From: Nocardia sp. NBC_00508
GTDB taxonomy: Bacteria; Actinomycetota; Actinomycetes; Mycobacteriales; Mycobacteriaceae
Assembly (NCBI RefSeq): GCF_036346875.1
Contig: NZ_CP107852.1
Coordinates: forward strand, 248,001 to 312,000
Length of the DNA stretch: 64,000 bases
Direction of reading: 5' to 3'
The translations under genes and the position numbers were made by a program. Numbering within the stretch: position 1 is the first letter of the stretch; each line of letters starts with the position of its first letter. Positions 26,270 through 35,270 of this stretch are shown here, piece by piece. A model generated the notes under the pieces. That model saw nothing but the letters and a program-made list of their open reading frames with translations. It searched no databases and was not told where the DNA came from.

Positions 26270-26352
26270 GATTCCTCCCGTCGACTGTCACGGACACCTA
26301 TCCGCCGGGTGGTGCGCACGCCTCCCCGCGGGTCGGCCGTACCTGAGCTATC

Positions 26353-28431
26353 TCACGTTGTCGTTGCCGCGATACCGCTGTGGATGGCTTGCGCTACAGC
26401 GGGGTGGGCAAGGTATTCGGCGATGCTGTGTGCCCGTTCCTTGGGATTGTCGACGGGAATTTCCCGGAGCCGGCCCTTCCAGGCAGGGCGCAGTGGGCAT
26501 CCGATGGTGATCGGATCCACCGCGGACCAGGCATTGAGCCAGTCACCGACACGTTCTGGCCGGTGCGGCCCTCGAACCAGGAGTTTGTCGTTGACCGCGT
26601 CCAACCCCAAGGGGCTGCCGAGTGTGACGAATACGGCGACGTCGAGCTGCGGCTGGAGCCGGGTGAGCAGATCCATCGCCACCACGGTGCCGAGGCTGTG
26701 GCTGACCAGGGTGAGCCGCCCCGAAGCGGGGACGGTCTCCAGCACACAGTCGAGTACCGCTTGCCGGATCTGCTCGTCGGCAAGATACGTGGCTACGTCC
26801 CGGAACACTTGGGCGATGATGAGATCGTCCAGGTCACTGCGGGCAGCGAGCCAGCTGAGCTGTCGCTGCAGCTTGCTCACGATCGCACTGCCGAGAGAAC
26901 CGAGCCCTTCTGCTTCGATGCGCTGCGCCGGTTGTCCCTCGTCGGCCGGCAAACCGGCATCTGCGGCCGCGTCCGCCAAGATCCGTTCATACAGCTGGCG
27001 AGCAGGCGGTGCGGTCGGAGCCATGGCCAGAGCGTGGTCGACGGCCATGGTTTCGGGCGCGATGGTGGCTGCCTCCAGGGGCTGCAGCAGGGCTGCCAAA
27101 CGATCACCGTAGTAGGGAAAGTGCACATCCGCAGGATCGAGCGGGCCGGCCCCGGCGAGGGTGAGGCCTTTGTTGAGTCCGGCGGTCCACTCCCGGCGCA
27201 GCAGCTCGGGATCGCGACCATGCTGGCTGCGGCCGTGCAGGAACAGCAGGTGACGCATGCCGCCGAAGGCGCCTGCGCGGGCGGTGACGCCGCGGCGCAG
27301 TCCAGTGCTCTCACGCGGCGTCGAAACTCGGGTTACCACCTCGGTGTGATCCTCGGCAGGTGCGGTCCGGGGGGTGGTTCCCGATGGTCCGGCGGCCAGC
27401 CCCGAGTCGGGACCGAGTTCGGCGAGGAGTTCCTGGTGGCGCGCCGAGCGCGGTAGTCCGGCCAGGTGCCTGAGGATCACGCTGATTCGCACACCCTCGT
27501 TCGCTGTCCAGGCAATCGCGTCGTCACCGTCGCCTTCGTCCCAGACCGTCCCGTCGCGGCGCAGGATTCGTCCCTGCCCGTCGGTGCGCGGCACGCCGGA
27601 GTGGTGCAACGCGACGACTTCCCACTGGTCGTTGAAAACCGGGGAGCCGGAATTTCCCGGTTCGGTGTCGGTCGAGTAGTGCAGAAAGTGATCGAGCTGC
27701 AGGTCGAGCTGGTTCTTGCGGATCCCGATCTCCTTGAGCCTGCCCATCGGGTGGCCGATGATGTTCATCGCCTCACCGATGACGATCTTTCCCTGATCCA
27801 TGATCAGGCGGTTCCACCAGCCGACCACCTCCCCGGGCGGCCTGCCTTCGGTCCCGGGACGGACCGCCACAAGGGTGAAGTCCAGGTGCTCATCGGTCAC
27901 GAAGAAGTCGGTGTCGAGACGGAACCGCAGGGCAAGGCAGGGTGCGTTGTCGATCGTCGTCTCGGCGCCGAATTCGACCACGACCCGTCCGGCGGTGTCC
28001 TGGTCGGGAAGTACGTGATTGTTGGTCAGCAGCAGTCTGGGCGAAACCAGAAACCCGGTGCCCATAGGTATCTCCCGGCCATTGCGAAGCAGTGCGATCC
28101 GCGCGACCGTCGCCGCCGTGCGAGCGCCGCGGGCCAGGAAGTTGGCCGGTTGGAGTTCGTTGCTGGCGCCGATGATCCGCTCGAGGGTGGTAATCCGGTC
28201 GGAGGGCTCGCTTCGGCCCGCTTCGATCATGGCCTCGACCGGCATCTCGCCGCTGGTCGCCAGCCGCTGCGCGCGAGCGCTGATCTGTTCCGGAGAGTCG
28301 ACAACCGGACTGTCCTTCATTTTGCGGAGTTGCTCGATGTCCTCGCGCTTGGTCTCGGTCGCAACGTAACGCTCTGCGGCGGCCTCGACCTGCTTCAACC
28401 ATGCCGCCTGGATTTGTTCGCGAGAATTCAT
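26353..28431 (-). CDS. Trypsin-like serine protease fused to an alpha/beta-hydrolase
   Basis: 692 residues. Residues about 100-290 are a trypsin-like protease with an intact triad: H139 in T-N-N-H-V-L, D184 in L-D-F-T-L-V, and S261 in P-G-N-S-G-S-P-V-F. Residues about 390-690 are an alpha/beta-hydrolase with G-x-S-x-G-type elbow S-H-S-L-G (Ser579), L-G-S-P-L-G-L near 604, and a late His in K-E-R-A-H-S-I near 668. The first 95 residues are helical with no signal peptide, so it probably acts inside the cell. Trypsin-like proteases next to NTPases and nucleases are a known arrangement in actinobacterial conflict systems. The pairing of two hydrolases in one chain is less usual. Confidence 0.85.
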   Translation of the reverse strand: MNSREQIQAAWLKQVEAAAERYVATETKREDIEQLRKMKDSPVVDSPEQISARAQRLATSGEMPVEAMIEAGRSEPSDRITTLERIIGASNELQPANFLARGARTAATVARIALLRNGREIPMGTGFLVSPRLLLTNNHVLPDQDTAGRVVVEFGAETTIDNAPCLALRFRLDTDFFVTDEHLDFTLVAVRPGTEGRPPGEVVGWWNRLIMDQGKIVIGEAMNIIGHPMGRLKEIGIRKNQLDLQLDHFLHYSTDTEPGNSGSPVFNDQWEVVALHHSGVPRTDGQGRILRRDGTVWDEGDGDDAIAWTANEGVRISVILRHLAGLPRSARHQELLAELGPDSGLAAGPSGTTPRTAPAEDHTEVVTRVSTPRESTGLRRGVTARAGAFGGMRHLLFLHGRSQHGRDPELLRREWTAGLNKGLTLAGAGPLDPADVHFPYYGDRLAALLQPLEAATIAPETMAVDHALAMAPTAPPARQLYERILADAAADAGLPADEGQPAQRIEAEGLGSLGSAIVSKLQRQLSWLAARSDLDDLIIAQVFRDVATYLADEQIRQAVLDCVLETVPASGRLTLVSHSLGTVVAMDLLTRLQPQLDVAVFVTLGSPLGLDAVNDKLLVRGPHRPERVGDWLNAWSAVDPITIGCPLRPAWKGRLREIPVDNPKERAHSIAEYLAHPAVAQAIHSGIAATTT

Positions 28432-28616
28432 CAGTCCATCCGCCTAAGAACAGAAGTTGGTGTTGGCACGTCCGCTACCGGGGCATGTCCGCTACCGGCC
28501 GAGTTTTCATCGTGCGCGTCACACCACCGTCACCTCGCCGTCTCACCTGGCGCGGAAGGTCCTCCCCGATGACGTTCGTCATCCGTCGTCACGGAGCCCG
28601 TAGTGCCTCGTGTCCG

Positions 28617-29378
28617 TCATCCGGGAGCCCACTCGATCGTCGCGGTATCGCACTCGTGGACGCGGAGGAGCAGGTCTTCGATTTCCGACGACGGCTCGGC
28701 GCCGAACTCGGCCCGCAGCAAGTCTCGGTATCGCTGGTATTCACGGAGGGCGTCGATCTTGTTGCCCTGCGCGAGATGAATCCGCATCAGAATCCGGCGG
28801 GAGCTTTCTCGCAGCGGCTCTGCCGCCACGACCGCCGACGCGGCCATCAGGGCCGCGCCGACCTGCCGACGTTCCAGCAATGCTTCGGCCGCCGATTCGA
28901 GCGCCGCAACCCGGGCCAGTCGAAATCGTTCCCGGTCGACGACCACCCACTCCTCGTCCCAGTCCGGCAGCAGCTCCCCGCGATGCAGTAGCAGCGGAAC
29001 CCGCGCGAGATCCTCCGAGCAAGGCTGGTGAACCAGCCGGTGCGCCAATTCGGTGAGGAATGCCAGGTCGACGGATACGTCCGGGTGGAGGCGAAGCCGA
29101 TCACCGGTGATCTCCACGAGGGCGTCCTGGACGCGACGCAAGCGCCACAGAGCGGTTCGCAGACGCTGCGCCGCGCAGCGATCAGCGCATTCCGGCCACA
29201 GCGCACCGGCAAGGCGGCCACGAGCGACCGGTCGATTCAGCAGCGCGAGATAGGTCAGCACCCGTTCTGCCGCGTGCGGAACGGAAAACCGGCAACCGCT
29301 GCTGCGTAGGGCGAATTCCTCGACCAACGTGAGCTGCAAACACGTCGTATTCATGGCATTGTGGTCGATGAGCACCAT
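28617..29378 (-). CDS. BTAD-domain transcriptional regulator
   Basis: 253 residues from an ATG at 29376-29378; a longer frame to 29471 and a shorter start at 29352-29354 are possible, and none has a strong ribosome site. Residues about 25-110 form a winged-helix-like domain with 'ERVLTYLALLNRPVARGRLA', then L-W-P-E and R-T-A-L-W-R-L-R-R. Residues about 120-250 are a TPR-like bacterial transcriptional activation domain (BTAD), ending in I-D-A-L-R-E-Y-Q-R-Y-R-D-L-L-R-A-E-F-G. This is the SARP-type layout. It sits between nuclease and protease genes and probably controls the cassette. Confidence 0.82.
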   Translation of the reverse strand: MVLIDHNAMNTTCLQLTLVEEFALRSSGCRFSVPHAAERVLTYLALLNRPVARGRLAGALWPECADRCAAQRLRTALWRLRRVQDALVEITGDRLRLHPDVSVDLAFLTELAHRLVHQPCSEDLARVPLLLHRGELLPDWDEEWVVVDRERFRLARVAALESAAEALLERRQVGAALMAASAVVAAEPLRESSRRILMRIHLAQGNKIDALREYQRYRDLLRAEFGAEPSSEIEDLLLRVHECDTATIEWAPG

Positions 29379-29544
29379 TTCACTACTTCGATCGCGACGT
29401 CGATCTTCATTTCGCAGACGCAAGACGGGCCGGTCGATCTCGGCCACCTCGTACCAGAACATCATGCGCATTCCACGGACTTTCGGCGCGAGTAGCCGAC
29501 TACGTGATCCCGGGACCGGTCCACGAGTACTCCGAATCGGCGAT

Positions 29545-30612
29545 TCACCACCGGATCTCCGAAACCGCGTTCAACGGACCGGATAATTCCTCCGGCGCCA
29601 CGTGCAGATCCGCGTCTCGCAGGGCTTGCGGGAAGCGGACCAGTGCCCGCTGCTCGATTTCGGTCAACGGAACCTGGAAGACGCGGAACTCGTCCAGGTC
29701 CAGCGCTTCGAGCGGCTGCAGGTTCTGGCTCAACAGGAACCCGCGGGCCCGCAGCTCGCCGTTCTCGGCGAACGCGATGACCTTCCAGAACTCGCGCGGG
29801 ATCTTGACTTGCCGGAACTCCCGGTCGTCGTCGGCGAAGACCGGGCCGCCGAACGCGCTCACCTTGAGGTCGTCGACGGTGGTGTCGGCGAAGACCGCGT
29901 CTTCGAGACGGCCCCAGATCCCGTTGCGCGCGCTCTGATTGAAGTCGTCCATCTGCGGCGTGATATTGGTGTAGAAGAACGAGTCCTTGTTGGCTTTCGC
30001 GGCCACGGCCGCACTCCCCCAGAGCAGATCGGCCCGTCGCGCAAGGTGGCCGCGATCGAGCCGGTTCTCGTGGTACAACTCGTTGCCGACCTGCGCGTCC
30101 GCATCGAGTCTCGGGTCTTTGACGAAGTCGATCTTCTTTCGCGAGAGTTTTCTGATCGAGGCACCGTCGATGTTCCACGCCACCCAGATGGCGAACCGGC
30201 GGGAACGGCGCATCGCGAGGGAGAAATGCGTGTAATGCAGCACGTCCGCACCGTCGTGCGCCGTGGCGACGTCGGGGCGAACCCGCGCGTCGACGGCAGG
30301 GGGCGAAATCGGCGAGGCGAGGAAACTCGGGTCGTATCCGGTCGCGACCGCCGCCTCGTCGACGGTGATGCGCTCCGGAATGGACGGCGTTCGCAGCGCT
30401 TCGAATGTGTCCGGTTCAGCTACCTTCTCGTTCACGGTGAACTGCACCGAAATCTCGGTGGTCGGTTCCCCGTCGATCTCCTTGTAACCGACACCGATCG
30501 AGGAAATGTCGGGATCCTCGAGCAAATCCTCACCCTTGGTGCCGATGAACTTTCGCAGAGCGATGATCAGGTCGCCCTGCCGACGGTCGGATAAATGATT
30601 CTTCGCAGGCAT
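29545..30612 (-). CDS. DNA/RNA non-specific endonuclease (NUC1 type)
   Basis: 355 residues from an ATG at 30610-30612, chosen because GGAG lies 6 bases upstream; longer starts are possible. Residues about 160-330 are a beta-beta-alpha-metal nuclease: D-R-G-H-L-A-R-R-A-D holds the catalytic His, and N-I-T-P-Q-M-D-D-F-N-Q the metal-binding Asn. Residues about 5-80 resemble a small alpha-beta domain (I-S-S-I-G-V-G-Y-K) that I have seen in front of trypsin-like or nuclease domains of conflict proteins. No signal peptide. It is the first gene of the minus-strand cassette. Confidence 0.85.
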   Translation of the reverse strand: MPAKNHLSDRRQGDLIIALRKFIGTKGEDLLEDPDISSIGVGYKEIDGEPTTEISVQFTVNEKVAEPDTFEALRTPSIPERITVDEAAVATGYDPSFLASPISPPAVDARVRPDVATAHDGADVLHYTHFSLAMRRSRRFAIWVAWNIDGASIRKLSRKKIDFVKDPRLDADAQVGNELYHENRLDRGHLARRADLLWGSAAVAAKANKDSFFYTNITPQMDDFNQSARNGIWGRLEDAVFADTTVDDLKVSAFGGPVFADDDREFRQVKIPREFWKVIAFAENGELRARGFLLSQNLQPLEALDLDEFRVFQVPLTEIEQRALVRFPQALRDADLHVAPEELSGPLNAVSEIRW

Positions 30613-30786
30613 TGTCGACTCCATGTTCGGCGGACGCGGTGACGCCGGGCGCAGGCCACCAGCCACGATCATCATCGGTTCGCCGGGCAGGGCGTGCACG
30701 AGTAGTGAACTACTCGAAGAAGGAGACGTTTCGACTGACCGGCTCCGCCGGCAGAACGCGCCGCCGGAGCCGGTCGGCGGCCGTGA

Positions 30787-31482
30787 TCAGCCCAGCCTCT
30801 TCAGCAGCTCGTCCGCCACACCCGCCGACGAAGCCGGGTTCTGGCCGGTGATCAGCGTGCGGTCCACCACCACGTGCGGTGTCCACGGGTCGGCCTCGCG
30901 GAAATCGGCACCGATCTGGACCAAGCGGTCCTGGAGGAGCCATTTGGCTTTGCCTGCGAAACCCGCCTGCGTCTCTTCGGCGTTGGTGAAGCCGGTGAGG
31001 GCGTAGCCCGCGAAGCTGCTGCTGCCGTCGTCGTGGTTGGCGGTGAGCAGCGCTGCCGGTGCGTGGCACACCACTGCCAAGGGCTTGCCCGATGCCAAGG
31101 CGGCGGTGAGCAGGCGGCCGGAGTCGACGTCGACGGCGAGATCTTCCATCGGTCCGTGCCCACCGGGGTAGAACACCGCGGCGTAGTCGGCGAGGTCGAC
31201 ATCCGCCAGCTCGACAGGATTGTTCAGTTCGGCACTCGTGGTGATCACGTGCGCACGGTGCTCGGCGGTCTCCCGGCCACCGTTGACCTCTGCGGCGAGG
31301 CTGCTGTTGTCCACGCTCGGTACGACGCCGCCGGGCGTGGCGACCACGATCTCGTGGCCCGCGGCCTTCAGTTTCTCGAAGGGCACCACGAACTCCTCGG
31401 CCCAGAAACCGGTCGGGTGCTTCGTCCCATCAGCGAGCGTCCAGTAGTCGACGCCGGTCATCACGAAAAGGATCTTCGACAT
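30787..31482 (-). CDS. DJ-1/PfpI-family protein (Hsp31/glyoxalase III-like)
   Basis: 231 residues from an ATG at 31480-31482. The nucleophilic Cys sits in 'VVCHAPAALL', following an F-Y-P-G-G-H-G-P-M-E-D motif. Both are hallmarks of the class I glutamine amidotransferase-like DJ-1/Hsp31 group. The F-W-A-E-E-F-V-V-P element near residue 26 is shared with glyoxalase III-type members. Likely role is detoxification of methylglyoxal or protein repair; which one is not readable from sequence. Confidence 0.88.
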   Translation of the reverse strand: MSKILFVMTGVDYWTLADGTKHPTGFWAEEFVVPFEKLKAAGHEIVVATPGGVVPSVDNSSLAAEVNGGRETAEHRAHVITTSAELNNPVELADVDLADYAAVFYPGGHGPMEDLAVDVDSGRLLTAALASGKPLAVVCHAPAALLTANHDDGSSSFAGYALTGFTNAEETQAGFAGKAKWLLQDRLVQIGADFREADPWTPHVVVDRTLITGQNPASSAGVADELLKRLG

Positions 31483-31902
31483 GGTCTGTTGTCTCCGTCG
31501 TCCGGAACCCGGTAACCGGGGTTCGATCATCGAGGCGTATCGCGCTGGCCCGACCGCATGCCGCAGCGGTTCGACCGACCTGCCGCAGTGGCATCGTCAG
31601 CGGCGACACCCTCGAAAGTAGTCCTGCGCCGCCATAGATGACGAATAAGAGGTCCGATTTCAGGCATCGGGATTTCGATGGATCGACCGAGCATTGCACG
31701 CGCGCGGTGCCCGAGACGGGCCCCGAGACACCGCCGCCCGATGGCTCGGAGGCATCGCGCTCGCCGCCGTGGCCCTGATCGCCGCGATCGGCTTCGGAGT
31801 CCGCCGCAGGCCCTGACCAGCGCGGCGACAAACGCAAAAGGTCACCGTCACCGAGGACCTCGGACCTGCGCGCCGAGCAGGTGGCCCGGCCATACTGGAC
31901 GA
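31483..31902. other. Intergenic region with a possible short membrane peptide frame
   Basis: 420 bases between divergent genes. A plus-strand frame from a TTG at 31694 to a TGA at 31816 (40 codons) encodes a hydrophobic A-L-A-A-V-A-L-I-A-A-I-G-F-G-V then R-R-R-P. It could be a small membrane peptide or a gene remnant, with no ribosome site. The remainder should hold promoters for the DJ-1 and ANTAR genes. Confidence 0.35.
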
Positions 31903-32586
31903 GTGACAGAGACGGGACAGTGCCGACAGGACCCTGCGCGCAGCGCGCTCGGCGGCTGCCCCGACATCGGCAGTTTTCGGTTCTGGTTCGCCGAGCAGCG
32001 GTGGGCGTGGTCCGAAGACGTCGCCGCGATGCACGGTTACTCCCCCGGTGAGGCCGAGCCGTCCACCGAGCTGGTGCTGGGCCATCAGCACCCGGACGAC
32101 CGCGAGCAGGTCGCCAAGACGCTCGCCGACGCCATCGAGGCGGCGGCGCCGTTCTGCAGCCGCCACCGGATCATCGACACCTCGGGTGCCACCCACGACG
32201 TGATCGTGATCGGCGATCAACTGCTCGACGACCAGGGCGCCGTCGTCGGCACCGCTGGTTACTACCTCGATGTCACCGAGACGCTCCAGGACAACCGCCA
32301 GGAAGCCGTCGACGACCTGCTGCCCGACCTCATCGATGCCCGCGCGGTGATCGAACAGGCCAAAGGCATCGTCATGTTCGTCTACGGCGTCAACGCCGAC
32401 CAGGCGTTCCGGGTGCTGCGCTGGCGCTCACAGGAAACCAACATCAAGATCCGCATGCTGGCCGAGCAACTCGTCGCCGACATCGTCGCGATGGGCGGTG
32501 CCCTGGTTCAGCAGCGCACCCGTTTCGACCATCTCCTACTGACCCTGCACGACCGCGCCGCGCCTCCGGACCACATCTCCCACTGA
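31903..32586 (+). CDS. PAS-ANTAR domain RNA-binding regulator
   Basis: 227 residues from a GTG at 31903, chosen because protein-like sequence starts there. Residues about 20-130 form a PAS-like sensor (F-R-F-W-F-A-E-Q-R-W-A-W-S, then D-D-R-E-Q-V). Residues about 145-205 form an ANTAR domain with 'ARAVIEQAKGIVMFVYGVNA', whose family binds paired hairpins in RNA to stop transcription termination. Such proteins are common in mycobacteria and Nocardia. No target hairpin pair was identified nearby. Confidence 0.88.
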   Translation: MTETGQCRQDPARSALGGCPDIGSFRFWFAEQRWAWSEDVAAMHGYSPGEAEPSTELVLGHQHPDDREQVAKTLADAIEAAAPFCSRHRIIDTSGATHDVIVIGDQLLDDQGAVVGTAGYYLDVTETLQDNRQEAVDDLLPDLIDARAVIEQAKGIVMFVYGVNADQAFRVLRWRSQETNIKIRMLAEQLVADIVAMGGALVQQRTRFDHLLLTLHDRAAPPDHISH

Positions 32587-32602
32587 CCGAGGGCGGCACC
32601 CC

Positions 32603-34000
32603 TCACGCCTCGTTCGCAGCTCCCGGCGCCGACCGGATCATTCCCTTGGTGCGCATGAGGAATTCGCCGAGATAGCTGTCGTGCGGGACGCCGGGACGCA
32701 GCCAGGTGGTCGGGTTGTCGCCGAGGTAGAGGTTGGTGATGGTCGGCTCGTCCAGCAGGGCGTCGATGAGATCGCGTCGCTCGGTCATCGCGGTGAGGAC
32801 CAGCGAATCACGCAGCGGGGCAACGCCGTCCGAGGGCGACCAGGGCCCGACCCACACGCACGGGAAGGCGAGCTCCACCGCGAATTGCGGCGCGGTACTG
32901 CTGTCGACGAGGTGAACCGCGGGACGGAGGACTGCCGCGCCCGGAGACACCTCGTCGACGATCGTGTCGCCGCCCAGCAGCGGACGTGCCTCGCCCGCGA
33001 CCTGACGCAGGTAGCGGTCCATCGCCGCCACGGATTCGGTGGGCTGCACGGTCAGGATCGCGTCGGGGTGCTCGGCGGGCAGACTCGGGATCGCCGCCAG
33101 CTCCGCGGCGAGCGCACGCGCCAGCGGCTCCGGATCGCCCTCGACGAGCACCGCGGTGGTGCAGGTGCAGGCCGTGCCACCGAGATGGCTCACCGACTCG
33201 GCGATCAGCGCGACCTTGTCGCGCCAGTCCACGTCCGCGGTCACCAGGATCTTCGAGCGTCCCGGTCCCTGGGTGAGCACCCGCGCGCTGCCGCCGTACT
33301 TGTCGACCACGTCCTGTCCGCCGTAGACGATGGCGAAATCGGATTCGGCCACCAGCACGTCGGCGGCAGCGTAGTCGGTCGGCAGCAAGGTGACCAGCTC
33401 CGGCGGCATGCCTGCCATGCGCAGCGCACTGACCAGACGGAACGCGGTATACGGCTCCCTGGTCGAGGGCCGCACCGCCACCTTGTAGCCGAGCGCCAGG
33501 GCCTCCGGCCACAACCCGTGCACCGCGGGCGTGTTCCCGGCCGCGTGCACGGCGAACAGGTCGCCCTTCCTGGTCCAGACCGCGCAGCCGCCGAGGGTGC
33601 GCTCGTGCTGCCAATCCGCTACCGCGCCCTTCGGCATCGCGAACTCGAGCGTGGCGCGCTGCTCGCGCAGCACGTCCGCGACCCACCGCACCGACTGCCA
33701 CACCACCGCCAGCGGCACGCCCGACGCGACGCAGACCAGTTGTGCGTACTCCTCCGGACCCAGCCCGCCGATCTCGGCCTCGGTGAACAGGTCGGCCGCA
33801 CGTTCCAGCACCGCGAACCGCTCGGCGGCGGGCAGCACGGGCGCGTTGCGCATCGCCGCCAGCGCACGTCGCACAAACAGCGGCGGCACCTGGGAGATCT
33901 CCCCGATCGGCGCGCCGGACAGCGTCGTCAGCGGCTTGCGGTCGCGCGCGCGAAAACTGCCCTGCGGGCCGAGCGCGTCGATGTGCACGAACTCGTTCAT
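32603..34000 (-). CDS. Acyl-CoA/acyl-protein reductase (LuxC-like aldehyde dehydrogenase fold)
   Basis: 465 residues, close to LuxC length. The N-terminal half has 'HAAGNTPAVHGLWPEALALG', the conserved nucleotide-binding region of LuxC-type reductases. The likely catalytic Cys sits in G-G-T-A-C-T-C-T-T-A-V. Such enzymes reduce fatty acyl thioesters to aldehydes with NADPH. The ATG at 33998-34000 overlaps the stop of the acyl-synthetase gene (ATGA), so the two proteins probably work as a complex. Confidence 0.85.
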   Translation of the reverse strand: MNEFVHIDALGPQGSFRARDRKPLTTLSGAPIGEISQVPPLFVRRALAAMRNAPVLPAAERFAVLERAADLFTEAEIGGLGPEEYAQLVCVASGVPLAVVWQSVRWVADVLREQRATLEFAMPKGAVADWQHERTLGGCAVWTRKGDLFAVHAAGNTPAVHGLWPEALALGYKVAVRPSTREPYTAFRLVSALRMAGMPPELVTLLPTDYAAADVLVAESDFAIVYGGQDVVDKYGGSARVLTQGPGRSKILVTADVDWRDKVALIAESVSHLGGTACTCTTAVLVEGDPEPLARALAAELAAIPSLPAEHPDAILTVQPTESVAAMDRYLRQVAGEARPLLGGDTIVDEVSPGAAVLRPAVHLVDSSTAPQFAVELAFPCVWVGPWSPSDGVAPLRDSLVLTAMTERRDLIDALLDEPTITNLYLGDNPTTWLRPGVPHDSYLGEFLMRTKGMIRSAPGAANEA

Positions 34001-35091
34001 CAGTACACCCCCTCGATCACCTCGGCGCCGCCGAACGAGGTCATCGGCGCGACGTCGGCGACGGAGCAACCGACCGCGCCCTTCGGCGGCTGGACCTTCA
34101 TGGCGAAGTCGCGTTCCGGATTGTTCGGCAGCAGAGCGTATTTCGTGAGGTGATGCATCACGACCTGCCCGCGCTCCCCGTAGGCGACGTCGTCGCCGGT
34201 CTCCGGGTCGACCACCTCGAACGCGAGGTAGGGGCTCGGCGGGTCGAAGACGGGCAGCCCGTCCTCGCGCTCTTCGTCGCGCTCCCGGGACATGCCCAGA
34301 ATGGTGGTGCTGCCGTAGAGCCCTTTGAGCGGAATGCCGGGGAAGATTTCCTGCCGGAAGATCTCGCGGGAATCGGCGTCCATGTGCGCTCCGCTCCAGC
34401 AGATGAACTTGATCTTCCGGCGAATCTGCTCCACCAGGTCGTCGCGGCGCGCGATCCGCTCCAGCAGCGGCGGCGTGGTGATCAGGATCCCGACGCACTG
34501 GGTGGTGAGGATCTGCGCGACCTGGTCGACGACGTGCTCGGCGTACCGCTCGGTGTTCTCGGTATCGCCGCGCGCGATCATCTGCTTGATCCACCGCGGA
34601 TCGAGATCGACGGTGAACCGGACGCCGCGATGCCTGCGCGCCCTGCGCTGCGCGAACTCCCCGAACATGTGCGGGCCGCTCGGCGCCACGGCCAGGGTGT
34701 TCACCGTGCCGAGGTCGGCGTAGTGGTGCTCGTCCCAGCTGAGCGCGAACTCCATCCAGCGGTCGAACATGACGAACCGTTTCGGCGCGCCGGTGGTGCC
34801 CCCGCTCTCGTAGATGCCCGCGATGTCGCGGTCGGCGCCCTGCAACCCGCGCGGCATCAGGTCCTCCACGGCGACGGTGCGGAACTCGTCGATGACATTG
34901 GGAAAGCGGCGCAGATCCGCGAACGTGCGGACGTCGGCGATCGGGTCGAAATCCAGCGTCCGCGCCCGGCGCAGCCAGTACGGGCTGCCGGTCTCCTCGC
35001 TGAAATGCCATGCCATCACGGCGCGCAGGTATTCCTCCGCGTCGATCATCGCGTAGTCGTGCGCGGCGAGATCCAGAATTACGGGGCGCAT
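34000..35091 (-). CDS. AMP-forming acyl synthetase (LuxE/PaaK-like)
   Basis: 363 residues, close to LuxE length. The adenylation P-loop is 'IYESGGTTGAPKRFVMFDR' near residue 90. Downstream Y-G-S-T-T-I-L-G and E-x-V-D-P-E-T-G-D-D-V motifs fit the acyl-adenylating family (COG1541/acyl-protein synthetase). It would activate a carboxylic acid for reduction by the LuxC-like partner. The start at 35091 is taken from the first ATG. Substrate could be a fatty acid or a polyketide intermediate. Confidence 0.85.
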   Translation of the reverse strand: MRPVILDLAAHDYAMIDAEEYLRAVMAWHFSEETGSPYWLRRARTLDFDPIADVRTFADLRRFPNVIDEFRTVAVEDLMPRGLQGADRDIAGIYESGGTTGAPKRFVMFDRWMEFALSWDEHHYADLGTVNTLAVAPSGPHMFGEFAQRRARRHRGVRFTVDLDPRWIKQMIARGDTENTERYAEHVVDQVAQILTTQCVGILITTPPLLERIARRDDLVEQIRRKIKFICWSGAHMDADSREIFRQEIFPGIPLKGLYGSTTILGMSRERDEEREDGLPVFDPPSPYLAFEVVDPETGDDVAYGERGQVVMHHLTKYALLPNNPERDFAMKVQPPKGAVGCSVADVAPMTSFGGAEVIEGVY

Positions 35092-35270
35092 GCGCGGCCT
35101 CCAGTGACGTGCCCCGAATCGGGGTATTCAGCTCGAACGCGGCAATCTTCTCCTGTCCTCACCCACGGCCAACGCCACGCCGCGCAGTTCGATCCGCCGA
35201 TAGGACACTCTTATGGAGCGAACTCGCCACAAGCCACGTGCCAGAGGACCGCACCGACACCAGACCGCCG

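Noticed and set aside
31694-31816. Small membrane peptide gene.
   Set aside because: TTG start, no ribosome site and no family match; kept only as a note in the intergenic entry.
32603-35091. A bioluminescence operon.
   Set aside because: Only LuxE/LuxC-like genes are present; no luciferase subunits or flavin reductase nearby.
35112-35124. CCCCG-AAT-CGGGG hairpin as a terminator or operator.
   Set aside because: Stem of 5 pairs, no T-run and no repeat nearby; too weak to call.
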